A stretch of 64,000 nt of DNA. It comes from Dactylis glomerata (Eukaryota > Streptophyta > Magnoliopsida > Poales > Poaceae). Position 1 is the stretch's first letter. Each line of letters opens with the position of its first letter. Below are positions 46,152 through 56,789 of this stretch, piece by piece. The notes under the pieces are model-generated. The model was given only the letters and a program-made list of their open reading frames with translations, had not been told where the DNA came from and made no database searches. The stretch covers positions 464,430-528,429 of the forward strand of contig QXEO01001868.1 in the NCBI GenBank assembly GCA_007115705.1, read 5' to 3'. The position numbers and the translations under genes are program-made.

Positions 46152-47828
46152 AGAGTAGCAAAGTTACTAGTAAATCCCGCGTCGTCTCCTGCGATGCGAC
46201 TCGGGCGAAAACCTAGAAGCCGCCGCCCCCTCCTCCACCACACCCCCTCGTCGCCGCCGGCGAATGTCGCTGGGCAAAGCCCACCGTCGGCTGGCGGTGG
46301 CGGGAACCGTTTCCTCGCCGCGCGGCGGCCTACCCCGACGTTCCTGCTCGCCCCTGGTCCCCTCCCACCGCCCCTGAGCTTTTCCGCCACCGCCTGGCCC
46401 TCCCATCCGGCCATCTCCTCCCTCATCGGCCTGCTGCTCGCCTCCTCCTCCGCACCACCTCCATCTCGTCCCATCCATCTCGTCCCATCTTGGCAGCAGG
46501 CCTGATCCAGATTCAAAGCGGCTCCGGTCCTGCTCCTAGGGGCTGCCGACGCTCGGCTCCTGTGAGCCTAGGTGCGTTGCCTCTTCCTCGGAGGCTTCTT
46601 CGTCCCTCCCCTTCCTGACCGATGGCTGACGACCGCGCTCCAGCCTGTCCGCCCTCCTGGAGCCCGCGCCGGGGAGATCTTCTTCCCGCTCCAGGTGCGG
46701 CTATGTGGTCGCTGCCCCCTACCTGTGCCTCAATTATTGCGCAGGGGTGTGGTCCTGCTGGCGACGCTCCACCTCTGCTGTGTCCATGGTCCTGCAGCTG
46801 CACTCTCTCTGGCGGGTGCATCTTCTCGGCGCGGCTAGTGGTGGAGGTTTCCGTCCCTCCAAGCGCACGGCGGGCTGCTGCTTGCAGTTTTGAGTTGCGT
46901 CTCCCGGTGAAATCCTTGCTCTGGTTTGTACCAGAGCCGACCATGACGACGCTCTTCGGTGTCGTTCATCCCTGTTGGGGGCATGGTCCTGGAGATGCAC
47001 CTCTTGTTAGCTGCCAGCTTTGTTGCGGTTCCTAGCGAAAGCTCTGCGATGGCGGTGCCTGTGGGCGCCGTTTCTCCTTGTTGAAGGCTCGCAGGGGAAC
47101 CTCGCACTGCTTGTCCCGTGGTGGCTCTATGCTTGTTGCCGGATTCAAGCGTCCGTCAGAGCCTGGCAGGCGTGGGTGGCTATGTGGCGCACATCGGCGC
47201 TTTTTGGTGTGTCTTGGCACCGTGAGGCCCTTCGTCTATGCCGATGGCACATCGGTGCCGTCGCGTCGTTTCGCTGCGCATGGCCTTTTCGACCACGCCC
47301 TCGATACAGGTGGTGTCATGGCGTTGTGTGGTCTTGGATGCGTTTCCGTTAGACTGCGCTGATGGCTGTCGTGGCGTCGTCTCGCTGCGCGTGGCGTTTC
47401 GACCAGACCCCCGATGCAGTGGTGTCGTGGCATTGTGTGGTCTAGGCTGCGCGCTTCCGTTAGACTCCGTTGACGGTATGGTGCCCTTGTTTGGACTCGG
47501 TTGATCGGGGTTGTGGATTACACCAGCAGTGTTCTCTGTTCTGATCTATGCCTCCTGCCGTCTTGACATGCTCCTTCCTGCTTGGGTCTTGATGGGTTTG
47601 CTACCTCGCGGTGGCTCTGCTTGTCGGGCAACTGTCTCTAGGCCTTCTCAGAGTCACCTACCCCCTCTCATTGTGTGTGTTGTTGTGTGTTGTTTTTGTT
47701 TCTGCTCCCCTTCCGTTCTCCCTTGTAATTCTGGTTCATTTGAACCCATCTTGTAATAGGCTGCAAAGCCTTATAGGCATCTGAATACAAATTCGGGTGG
47801 GGATTTCTCCCCTGGTGAAAATTCAAAA
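46152..47828 (+). mobile_element. Poly(A)-tailed non-autonomous retroposon
   Basis: The 1.68-kb insert has a GC-rich 5' half and a 3' end with tgtaataggctgcaaagcc, 'ggggatttctcccctggtga' and a short A run. It is flanked by a 14-16 bp duplication (aatactagcatatg; 46136-46151 and 47829-47844). This is the signature of target-primed reverse transcription by a LINE. Open frames inside (for example 46149-46505 and 46622-47035) are GC-rich without recognised domains and are not called genes. It may derive from a chimeric transcript; its origin is unknown. Confidence 0.85.
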
Positions 47829-48427
47829 AAAATACTAGCATATGTCGAGATGATCATTCAGAACTGCTATAAAAGGAAACCAACTGATCAAAGGCGTGAG
47901 TCCAAGGTTGTTCACAAGTGGTCTCCGCCACCGTCGGGTGAGTTTCTAATTAATGTCGATGCTGTTCTTTTTGAGGATCTCGGACGCATGGCGATGTGGA
48001 TGGTAGTTTGTGACCATGAGGGGAACTGCCTTGCAGCGGCAAGTGAGCCACTCCAAGGTTTCTCCTCGCCAGAGTTGGCGGAAGCTCTGGCCCTTCGTCG
48101 AGTGGTGGAGATTGCTAAGGCAAAAGGTTTTGTCAATATAACCTTTGCCTCTGATTGTCTTTCGGTGATCCAGCGCCTCAATAGGCCAAGGCCAGTCAGG
48201 TCTGATGTTGGCTTGGTTTTGAAAGACATCAAGGTTTTGGCCGAGGGCTTCTCCTCAGTTTCCTTTAAACATGTTCCTCGATCTTTGAATGAAGCGGCAC
48301 ACCTGTTGGCTAGGTCTTGTGATCCTGCTACTTTAGGTTTTATTTCAGACTTTAGTCCGAATTTAATTTGAGAAACTCTTTGTAATGATGTTAAGTAATT
48401 AATAAAGTGCCGTATTCTGTAAAAAAA
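47829..48427 (+). pseudogene. LINE ORF2 piece 4: RNase H domain and 3' end
   Basis: The open frame to 48371 encodes a plant-type RNase H (RVT_3): HKWSPPPSGEFLINVDA, SPELAEALALRRVVEIAK, ASDCLSVIQRL and SLNEAAHLLARS. The acidic residues D, E and D are in the expected order. The stop is followed by taattaataaagtg and a short poly(A) at about 48421-48427. This is the best-preserved part of the LINE. Confidence 0.85.
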
Positions 48428-48610
48428 GCAGGTGACCGCGATTTAGCACAGCCCCGACCCCAGGGATGTACTAACTATCCTCTAGACAAATACTGACATA
48501 AATTTTTTCTTCTCCTTTTCACGATATTCAATTATGATTAATTTTAAATTGACAGTATGTATTGCGATTACAAGGCCCCAGGAGCTGACTTTCTCGGCTC
48601 CTTTCGTCTA

Positions 48611-48845
48611 CTTCCTCCATACCAGATTACAGGGCAATGCCCTTCGAGACAAACTTTAACCTTTAATTTTAGTCAAGAAAATATAAAATATATTATATAA
48701 AAATACTACCATTGAATTCATATTCAAAAAAACTTTTTAATGGTATAATTTTTATGGCAAATATCTCATATTTTCTTGACTAAAATTAATGGTTAAAGTT
48801 TATCTTAAAATACATAATTGCTCAACAATCCGATATGGAGGGAAG
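48611..48845. mobile_element. Stowaway-like MITE with long internal palindrome
   Basis: The ends are cttcctccata / tatggagggaag with TA on both sides (48609-48610, 48846-48847). Subterminal arms ttttagtcaagaaaata / tattttcttgactaaaa make a long hairpin. It is about 235 bp long. Confidence 0.75.
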
Positions 48846-48964
48846 TACCTCGAGCTACCTCTGAACTCAAACTGAACACATGATTGGCACGTAGCAACAG
48901 ATAAAACGATTCATTTGTATTTAACCCTACTTCAAATAGGCGATACAGTATTCTTCTGGAAGAG

Positions 48965-50225
48965 GAGCGCTAGTAACTTGAACTGCCAGAAATTGGGTAC
49001 AGACGTGGTTGCTCCGAGTGCACAGCGAAGGCTTCGTCAACTATAGAAGTTTGCTAAGGACTACGTGGTGGTGGATCATGTACTGGGTGTGTGACATTTC
49101 CGCGCTCTTCGTCTTCAGGACTTAGCTGTTCGGAATCTTCGTCGACGGTGCACAAAGGAGCTGGGTAGTCCGGGTGCTCCGGAGTGGACGACGAAGGCTT
49201 GTCGCTAACAGGTGGATCAGGAAGTCGGTGAACTGGCTCCTCAGGGAGCTGGTGACCCGGACTGCGTGGCAGAGCTGCAACGCAATGGAGGAGTATCTGT
49301 TAGCCAGAAATCGTTAGCAGAAAAGGGAAATCGGCAGCAGAAAAGGATACCCCCTGCGTGCAAGAAACATTTGAGCTTACCTGGAGCGGCTGGAGGCTGA
49401 ACGGCAGGAGCAGCAGGAGCAGCCGGAGCACAATTTCCCGGCGGCGGAACGGCAGCAGGGGAGGAGGAGAAGAAGGATCTCAGCCGTGGCTTCCCGTGTG
49501 ACATGAGCAGCACCAGGGGACGCAGAGACGAGCGTGGAGGAAGTGCCATCCTCTCTAGTCTCTCTACGCTTTGCTGTAGGAAGAATGGCAGATGACAGTT
49601 TGATCTGATCGGTGACCTCTCAAAGCTTGTATGCCTATTTATCTTTTCAAATCTGGCCAACGACAGTGGAATGCACGCGTTCATACCATCCATGATGTTA
49701 GCTGCATTTTTTGTCACCTACTCTGCCACAGTAGGGCCATGTTGCTCTGCTTTAGTCAAAGTCGGCTACTCTTCCACTTGCATACCAAGCGTCACATGAA
49801 GGTTTGGAGCTTTCGAAGTTTCAACTGCCTGGAAAAAATTTATAACGTGCAAGGATTATGGAAATCCGGTTTTCCAAGGACTTTCAAACCTCCAATTTGC
49901 AGTTCCATATACACTATTTCAAAATTCCCATGGCAAAATCGTGGGTTCATACCATGCAATATGAGTATCATTGTCGTGGAGAATTTTCACAAGCTTTTTC
50001 AGCCAAGTTGCTCTACCGCTGGTCAAGTCAATGCACGAGGATAGAGCCATATGCATTCGTCTTCAGGCAAGTTGCTCTGCCGCTTCCCGCCGGTCAATGT
50101 AGTGGGTACGCACGCTTAGAAGTCAGTGACCTGTCACGCTATCAGCCAAAAAAAGTGTCAGCCACCTAGCTTCTGTTTAGAAAAATAAAATAAAATTCTA
50201 GATGCAAGTTTTAGCAGTATTTCAA
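48965..50225. repeat. Duplicated segment, right copy (partner 6235-7400)
   Basis: It is collinear with 6235-7400 in the same orientation and includes the intact copy of the small minus-strand gene and about 650 bp upstream of it. A GC-poor tract at 50170-50225 marks the end of clear similarity. Confidence 0.75.
49054..49549 (-). CDS. Small two-exon proline-rich protein, unknown function (129 aa)
   Basis: Exon 1 is 49549-49381 (donor CCAG|GTAAGC) and exon 2 is 49274-49054 (acceptor TTGCAG|CTC). The spliced frame is 390 nt including the stop. The N-terminus MALPPRSSLRPLVLLMSHGK is weakly hydrophobic. A Pro/Ala-rich middle (APAAPAAPAVQPPAAP) spans the end of exon 1. Exon 2 gives STPEHPDYPAP, an acidic tract DEDSEQLSPEDEE, and the end HPVHDPPPRSP. 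A TATA-like tatttat lies upstream at about 49633. The paralogue at 6339-6691 keeps the same start and the HP(V/L)HDPP end, which supports the exon model. It may be a small secreted or nuclear peptide precursor; I do not recognise the family. Confidence 0.55.
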
Positions 50226-50443
50226 GTATCAACAAGCTACCTTCCCCGGCACTTCAAGAATTATGTGTTTACTATTTTTCGAGATGGAGCTTAGCGTTCG
50301 TTCACAATTCACACTGCACCTCAGGTAACTACCCTCAGGCCTGATGCTGTTCATGGCTGGCCCGGTCAATTCAATATAGGCCTGGTCTCAGTCTGAGAAC
50401 TGAATGGTCACATCTATCGGCGTTAACACACACGTTCACACTA

Positions 50444-50513
50444 CTCCGACCTACATTACCTTTCGCAAATACGGATATCCGTATTTGAGAAAGGTAATAT
50501 GGGTCGGAGGGAG
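50444..50513. mobile_element. 70-bp snap-back Stowaway MITE upstream of the receptor kinase
   Basis: The element is an almost perfect palindrome (ctccgacctacattaccttt ... aaaggtaatatgggtcggagg) centred on ggatatcc, with TA on both sides. It ends about 260 bp before the start codon of the receptor kinase, so it lies in the promoter or 5' leader. Confidence 0.88.
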
Positions 50514-50776
50514 TACTAATACTGAGTGTTGACGTCAATAGCTCCTTCCAAGTTACAACTAGTTGAATATGTGGTCAGGAAATGGTTTTAGTGAATACCA
50601 GCAAAGCTGGTATCCAAGAGCATGCGTTCAATCACGCATCTTCCCTATTCCCACCATACAGATCGCTGAACCGCAAGTTTGAGAGGTTACCTACCTTCAC
50701 ACTGTACAGTTCAGTACTTAAACATCCTCTTGCAAACGCAATCTCTCATCTTCATAATCCATAGCTTAAAACAACA

Positions 50777-53700
50777 ATGAACCCTTCGGGTGTATTGTTT
50801 CCAGGCCTCGTTTGGTCTCTTTACCTCTTTAGCTTCTTTTGCACCCTACCAATAGCCACCTGCGATGAAACTGAAAATGATCGACAAGCTCTCCTTTGCT
50901 TCAAGTCCCAGCTCTCAGGTGCAACAGGAGTTTTAGCTTCATGGAGCAACACGTCCTTCGAAGCCTGCGGATGGCATGGCATCACCTGCAGTACACTGTC
51001 TCCTCGCCGTGTGATTGCGCTGGACCTTGAATCACAAGGCATCTCTGGCTCCATACCACCTTGCATTGGCAACCTGACGTCTCTTACAAGGTTGCAGCTC
51101 TCAAATAACAGCTTCCATGGCGAGATACCTTCCGAGCTCGGCATCCTGAGCCGGCTAAGCAACCTCAACCTCAGCATGAACACTTTGGGAGGTAACATCC
51201 CTTCTGAACTCTCTGCATGTTCCGAGCTTCAAATCCTGGATTTGAGGAGCAATTCCCTCCACGGCGGGATCCTCCCTAACTTAGGTCAATGCAAGCATCT
51301 TCAAGAGATTGATCTTAGCAACAACCAGATAGAAGGGAACATCCCTTCTTCTTTTGGAAACCTTCCTGAGCTGCGCATACTAGTTCTCACTAGCAATAGG
51401 CTTAGCGGCGACATACCAGTCTCTTTGGGCAGCAGTTCTTCTCTCAAATACGTTAATCTTGGGATGAATGCTCTAACAGGCGTCATCCCGGATTCCCTAG
51501 CGAACAGTTCATCTCTCGAAGTACTTCGGCTCATGAGCAATAATCTTATTGGAGAACTACCAAAGGCACTGTTCAACACAGCCTCTCTTCGCGATATTTC
51601 ACTCCAACAGAACAACCTTGTTGGTTCTATGCCATCTATTACTGACACCTCTCCTATCCAATACCTCGATTTGAGGAATAACTATATTTCAGGAAAAATA
51701 CCTTCCTCGATAGGGAACCTTTCCTCCCTCATTGATCTTCGTCTTACGCAGAATAATTTATTTGGGAGCATACCACACAGCTTAGGTCACATTCCAACAC
51801 TACAGATACTAGCCATGAATCAGAACAACCTATCTGGGCCTGTTCCACCATCTCTCTTCAACATGTCATCCTTGACATTTCTTGCCATAGCAAACAATTC
51901 TCTTGTTGGAAGCTTACCCTCCGACATTGGTTACACACTCCCAAATATTCAGGCACTAATCCTCTCAACAAACAAGTTTGATGGCCCAATCCCAGCTTCT
52001 CTTGCCAAAGCATACAACCTTGGTATCTTGTCCCTGTATAACAATAGCCTAACTGGGTCCATACCCTTCTTTGGGTCCTTGCCAAACTTGGAAGAACTTG
52101 ATTTGTCATACAACAAGCTAGATGCGGGAAACTGGGGCTTTGTCTCTTCACTCACAAATTGTACTAGGTTGACTAAGCTGATGCTGGTTGGGAATAATCT
52201 CCAAGGGAACTTACCAAGTTCTATCGGCAATCTTTCCGACAGTCTTGAATGGTTATGGCTAAGGGAAAACAAAATTTCTGGGCCTATACCACTGGAAATT
52301 GGCAATCTTAAGAGCCTCAGCAGTCTATATATGGATTACAATCTTATCACTGGTAATATACCACCAACAATTGGGAATTTGCACAACCTGGTCTTTCTAT
52401 CCTTCGCACATAACAGATTGTCAGGGCAAATCCCGATAACTATCGGCAATTTAGTTCAGTTAAGTTCTCTGAATCTGGATGGGAACAACATCAGTGGTAG
52501 TATACCTGCAAGTATAGGACGTTGTAATCAACTCTTTATACTGAACCTTGCTCACAACTCACTAGATGGCAGTATACCAAGTAATATCTTCCAAATTTCT
52601 TCTCTTTCCCAAGAGTTGGACTTGTCACACAATTATTTGTCTGGAGGAGTGCCAGTGGAAGTAGGCAGTCTCATTCATCTGATCAAATTTAGCATATCCA
52701 ATAACAGGTTGTCTGGCAACATCCCATCCACTCTTGGCCAATGTGCAGTTCTGGAGTATCTTGAGATGCAAAGCAACTTCATTGTCGGAAGCATTCCAAA
52801 ATCTTTTGCCAACTTAGTAAGCATAAAAAAGGTTGATATTTCTTACAACAATTTGTCTGGAAACATTCCAGAGTTCTTCGTATCCTTGAGTACCCTGCAA
52901 GATCTCAATTTATCCTTCAACAATTTTGATGGAGCAGTTCCGAGAGGTGGTGTTTTTGTCAATGCTGGTGCAGCATCACTTCAAGGAAATGTTGATTTGT
53001 GCACTACTAGCATTAGAATGGACGGTATACCTTTTTGTTCCACACCAGCTGACAGTAAAGAGAAACACAATTCATTGGCTCTGATCCTAGGGATAGTCAT
53101 GTCAACCTTTGTTCTTGTTGTATTAATTTTGTTATGTGTTGCAACAATTTATTGGAGGAAGAGAATGCAAGAAAAAGCACATTTGCAAGAATCCAGTGAG
53201 CACATGAAGAATCTATCATATGAAGACATTCTGAGGGCAACTGATAGGTTCTCTTCAGCAAACCTAATTGGATCAGGATCGTTTGGAGTGGTTTATAAGG
53301 GCAGTTTGAACCATCCGGATGATCATGTTGCCATCAAGATTTTTAACCTTAACATTTATGGAGCAGATAGGAGCTTTATTGCAGAGTGTGAAGCCCTACG
53401 AAATGCCCGTCATCGAAATCTTGTAAAGATTATCACTTCATGCTCTTCTGTGGATTCTACTGGGAAAGATTTCAAGGCCCTAGTGTTCCAGTTCATGCCA
53501 AATGGGAACCTCGAAATGTGGCTACATCCGAAAAAAGCACTTGAACATGGTGAAAGACATATTTTGACTTTAAGCCAAAGGATCAAAATTGTTTTGGATG
53601 TAGCATTTGCTTTGGATTATCTTCATAACCAGTGTGCATCACCACTAATACACTGTGACTTGAAGCCAAGCAATATTCTTTTGGATCTTGACATGACTGC

Positions 53701-54264
53701 ATATGTCACCGACTTTGGCCTGGCAAGATTAATATTCAATGCAGCGAATGCACATCAAGACCGTTCAGTGAGCTTGGCCTGCCTAAAAGGATCCATCGGG
53801 TACATCCCACCAGGTGAGATTAAGCATATGTGCAGTACATTTGTATTCTTTATAAACTTGTGAAAACACTGCAGATTCTCTAATTTTGTGTCTATGTAAA
53901 TGTAATTGCAGAGTATGGTATGAGTGAGGAGATCTCAACCAAGGGCGACGTCTACAGTTTCGGAGTGCTTCTGTTACAAATGATGACAGGGTGCAGTCCA
54001 ACCGATGAAAAATTCAGTGATGGTGGAACTCTCCGTGAATTCGTCGCTAGAGCATTTCCAGATAATATTCATGAGGTATTTGATCCAACAATGCTGCAAG
54101 ATGACAGCAGTGCGATCGAGGTGATGAAGAACTGTGTGATTCCAATGGTTAGAGTAGGCCTCTCTTGCTTGAAAACATCTCCCAAAGAGCGGCCCGACAT
54201 GGGACGAGTTTCGACCGAGATCCTTAGGATCATGCATGTGGCCTCACACATGAGTGTGGTATGA
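50777..54264 (+). CDS. LRR receptor-like kinase, subfamily XII (Xa21/EFR-like), non-RD
   Basis: Exon 1 is 50777-53813 (donor CCAG|GTGAGA) and exon 2 is 53912-54264 (acceptor TTGCAG|AGT). The splice restores GYIPPEYG, and the product is 1129 residues. It has a signal peptide (1-29), an LRR N-terminal cap (about 34-75, CGWHGITC), about two dozen LRRs with the LxxLxLxxNxLxGxIP pattern, and a membrane segment at about 764-790. The Ser/Thr kinase has a glycine loop GSGSFGVVYKG (about 832-842), catalytic Lys in VAIKIF, HCDLKPSN and DFGLAR. Cysteine replaces arginine before the catalytic Asp (HCD), defining a non-RD kinase, a class tied to pattern-triggered immunity. The intron position in the kinase domain is typical of this subfamily. 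All key kinase residues are present. The ligand is unknown. Confidence 0.93.
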
Positions 54265-54405
54265 AGCAGGGATTTGGCAGGATGGTATAGGTAGCAACAG
54301 AAGTTCATGTATGTATAGAATAACAGCAAAATGTACTATCTCATGGATTTTCCTTCTTGAATTCAGTTGCGGACAGTAGTATTTTACTATTTTTAGTGTT
54401 AATGG

Positions 54406-54551
54406 ACCGAGATCCTTAGAATCATGCCTGTGGCCTCACAGATGGGCGTGGTGTGAAGCAAGGATTTGGCAGGATCGGAGGTAGCAACACGAGTTCATGT
54501 ATGTAAAGAAGATCAGCAAAATGTACTATCGCATGGCTTTTCCTAGTTGAG
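54406..54551 (+). pseudogene. Tandemly repeated 3' end of the receptor-kinase gene
   Basis: This 146-bp block repeats about 54210-54357: the last codons (accgagatccttag-atcatg, gtggcctcaca), the stop and the 3' UTR (gatttggcaggat, agttcatgtatgta, cagcaaaatgtactatc). The copies differ by scattered substitutions and small indels. It is most simply the tail of a former tandem paralogue, the rest lost by deletion, or a local duplication. Confidence 0.8.
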
Positions 54552-55270
54552 CTCGGTACCAGGCAGGCTGACAGTAGTGCTTCCTGTCGAATGCCTCTTA
54601 TTTTTCAAGTTGATTCCTTAGTAATTTGTACAAGCAAAATCCAAGATAAGTAGCTAACCATGGGTGCCCCTCGAATCTGAAGTTTCTGAACATGACATGG
54701 CAGGCGCGCGTACCTGGCCGTCGCGGCACCCTAGCTGCGCCACCCCTTCATGCCGAACGCCGCCGCCGCCGCCGCCGCCGCGCCCATTGGGCCCCTGCCC
54801 CCGTACGGCAACCTATCCTCGCAAGCCACTGTGAGGCGCCGCTTCTCTCGGACTGCGCCGCCGCCTTCCCCCTTTCCCCCTACAGGCCACCGTGAGGAAC
54901 TCAAAGATCTCGCATTAATTTGCGCCTGGCAGGAGTCGGATTCGCCGTCGGGTTCCAAACGGTTTGCAATGCTAGGACCTTCCTATTTTGCGCTAATCAC
55001 GGGGAGCACTTGACGCGGTATTAAAATTAATTATTTTTTAGGGGTAAAATTAAATTTCTTGGAGTAGTACTCGTCAGCTAGCCACCTAGCAGCGGCATCA
55101 TTTGCTTAGAGCTAAGCTCGACTAATGCAAAATTAGGCGCTTAATCAGCCTACTGGCCTACTGCCTCTGCCTAGCTACCAGCTATGGGGCGCCGCCGCGT
55201 CGGGGACAGACGAACACGAACACGACTCCGCGTTCACCTCCGCTCCGGCGCACAAACCTCTCCTGGGAGT
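54552..55270. other. Intergenic, with a GC-rich patch and (GCC)n
   Basis: 54690-54990 is GC-rich with a (GCC) microsatellite at about 54759-54783 and short open frames on both strands. It could be an exon fragment, but no domain is recognised. From 55010 the sequence becomes AT-rich and then leads into the MADS promoter. Confidence 0.45.
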
Positions 55271-55271
55271 C

Positions 55272-55279
55272 TTTATATA
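55272..55279 (+). promoter_or_regulatory. TATA box of the MADS gene
   Basis: TTTATATA lies 112 bp before the start codon. The likely transcript start near 55305 would give a leader of about 85 nt that contains a (GAA)n tract at 55347-55365. Confidence 0.65.
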
Positions 55280-55390
55280 CCTACCGGCCGCCCCGCCGGA
55301 GAGCCGCAACATGCTAACGCGATCTGATCGGAAGAGCAGCAGCTGAAGAAGAAGAAGAAGAAGAACAACACGCACGCGCCATCGCCAGCA

Positions 55391-56461
55391 ATGCCGCGCC
55401 GCAAGGTCGACATCAGGCTCATCGAGAGCGCGCGGGCGCGCGCCGCGACGTACGCCAGGAGGTCCAGCGGGCTCCAGAAGAAGGCGTCGGAGCTCAACAT
55501 GCTCTGCGGCGTCCCCGTCGCGCTCGTCTGCGCCCCAGCCGCTGGCGCCGGCGCCGGGGCTCCGCTCGTGTGGGAGTCGGAGGAGGGCGTCATCGACAGG
55601 TACCGCGCCACCGCCGTCCCGCCGGATTCGCGCGCGCGGCAGACGCACCGGAGCTACCTCGAGGCCGAGCTGGGGAAGGGGAAGGCGAAGCTCGCTAGGG
55701 CGCGGCCCGCCGCGCTGCCCGACTGGGACGCGGCGCTCAATGACATGACGCAGGACGAGGCGCGGGAGGTGCTCGAGACCATCGACGCCAACCTGCGCGC
55801 CGCGGGCGAAAGGATGGTTGCTCTGGGCTTGCCCGCCGACGGCCGGCTCGAGCTCGAGCAGGTCGCGGCGCCCGATGACGATGCTTCCGACAACGCTGCC
55901 GTCGCGCCGCGGCACCTCGCGCTGGAGATGGACATGGACTACGCAGGCTTCCAGACGCAGATGGTGCCGTACTACGGCGGGAGCAACGACCACGGCGACC
56001 TACTCGAGCAATTCCTGATGCAACCGGAGTGCGGCCTCGAGTGCGTCAGCGGCGGCGGCAGCACCTACGCGGGCTCCATCGACGAGACGCAGGCGCCGGG
56101 CGGCTACGGCTACAATGCTGATTGCGGGTGGCCCAATCTGACGATGTGCAGCGCCGCCGACGAGTCGTGGAACGCGGCCATGCCAGCTGGGTACTACCCC
56201 TACTTCACCGACGGCACTCTGGCGCCTGAGCACTACTCCGCCCACGATGTCAACTGCGGGCACTACGCCTACACGCTGCCGCTCGAGCACCCCATGGGCA
56301 TGGACGAGAACTTCGCTCACCTCGACATGGACAACAGCTACGCGGCGCATTGGCAGGCCGAGGAGTTCGAGCGCTCCGGCACCGGCACAGGCCAGTATCA
56401 GTGGTCGGATCCCGGAACACACAGCTCCGGCGGCGACCGAGCCTTCAGTTATCTGTGCTAG
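55391..56461 (+). CDS. Type I MADS-box transcription factor
   Basis: The 356-residue intronless protein has a MADS DNA-binding domain at about 1-72 (MPRRKVDIRLIE, RRSSGLQKKASELNMLCGVP). There is no K-box. Type I MADS genes are usually intronless and short of introns, as here. The domain has an alanine-rich insertion (APAAGAGAGAP) where type II proteins have conserved beta-strand residues. The long C-terminus is rich in Tyr, Gly, Asp and Met and may be an activation region. Subclass (M-beta or M-gamma) cannot be settled by eye. Type I proteins act as dimers in gametophyte and endosperm development in species where they have been studied. Coding sequence is strongly GC3-rich. Confidence 0.88.
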   Translation: MPRRKVDIRLIESARARAATYARRSSGLQKKASELNMLCGVPVALVCAPAAGAGAGAPLVWESEEGVIDRYRATAVPPDSRARQTHRSYLEAELGKGKAKLARARPAALPDWDAALNDMTQDEAREVLETIDANLRAAGERMVALGLPADGRLELEQVAAPDDDASDNAAVAPRHLALEMDMDYAGFQTQMVPYYGGSNDHGDLLEQFLMQPECGLECVSGGGSTYAGSIDETQAPGGYGYNADCGWPNLTMCSAADESWNAAMPAGYYPYFTDGTLAPEHYSAHDVNCGHYAYTLPLEHPMGMDENFAHLDMDNSYAAHWQAEEFERSGTGTGQYQWSDPGTHSSGGDRAFSYLC

Positions 56462-56789
56462 ACCAGTGGTACAGGAGTTGAGGTGCAACCAACATCGTCA
56501 GAAGTCAGAAGCCAGTTCTTGTTGAGATTGAGGAGGAAAGATTTTTGTTACTAGGGGCAACGATAGCATCACTTGAGACATGAGGAGCCTTTTGGAATTT
56601 TGTAGCTAGAAATATCTTAGTTCTAAAGCATTTGAAGTTAGAGTTCTGCAGATTTGTACATGCTTTATCTGTATTGTATTCGTGAATTTGTACGCTCTTT
56701 TTTTTTCTAGCTTTAGACCATGAATTCTAATGGAATTCTCTCAAAGATGATATGAGTTCCCTGGGCACAAAATCCATGCTTATTAACAC
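56462..56789. other. 3' UTR of the MADS gene and short spacer
   Basis: This is T-rich sequence with possible polyadenylation signals around 56640-56700. Nothing else was recognised before the LINE end. Confidence 0.5.

Larger units (their letters stand above)
10020..48427 (+). mobile_element. 5'-truncated LINE split into four pieces by nested insertions
   Basis: Four collinear fragments (about 10020-11366, 15347-16241, 45612-46151 and 47829-48427) together encode a degraded LINE ORF2. In order they give the linker before RT, the RT fingers and palm, the thumb and post-RT region, the zinc-knuckle zf-RVT domain, and a C-terminal RNase H domain. A short poly(A) follows at about 48421-48427. The endonuclease and ORF1 are missing, so the copy is 5'-truncated at about 3.4 kb. 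It is the oldest layer of the nest, as shown by many stops and frameshifts. Its own target duplication was not found. Confidence 0.85.

Noticed and set aside
46149..47504. Several GC-rich open frames on both strands between the LINE pieces
   Set aside because: They lie inside the poly(A)-tailed retroposon, change frame often and show no conserved motif.
49054..49110. Possible CLE-type peptide motif at the C-terminus of the small gene (HPVHDPP / QHPLHDPP)
   Set aside because: Only a loose resemblance to the GPxPLHN core; key glycine and arginine positions do not match.
54692..55013. GC-rich open frames on both strands before the MADS gene
   Set aside because: Low-complexity alanine/proline runs around a GCC repeat and no recognised domain; described only as an intergenic patch.
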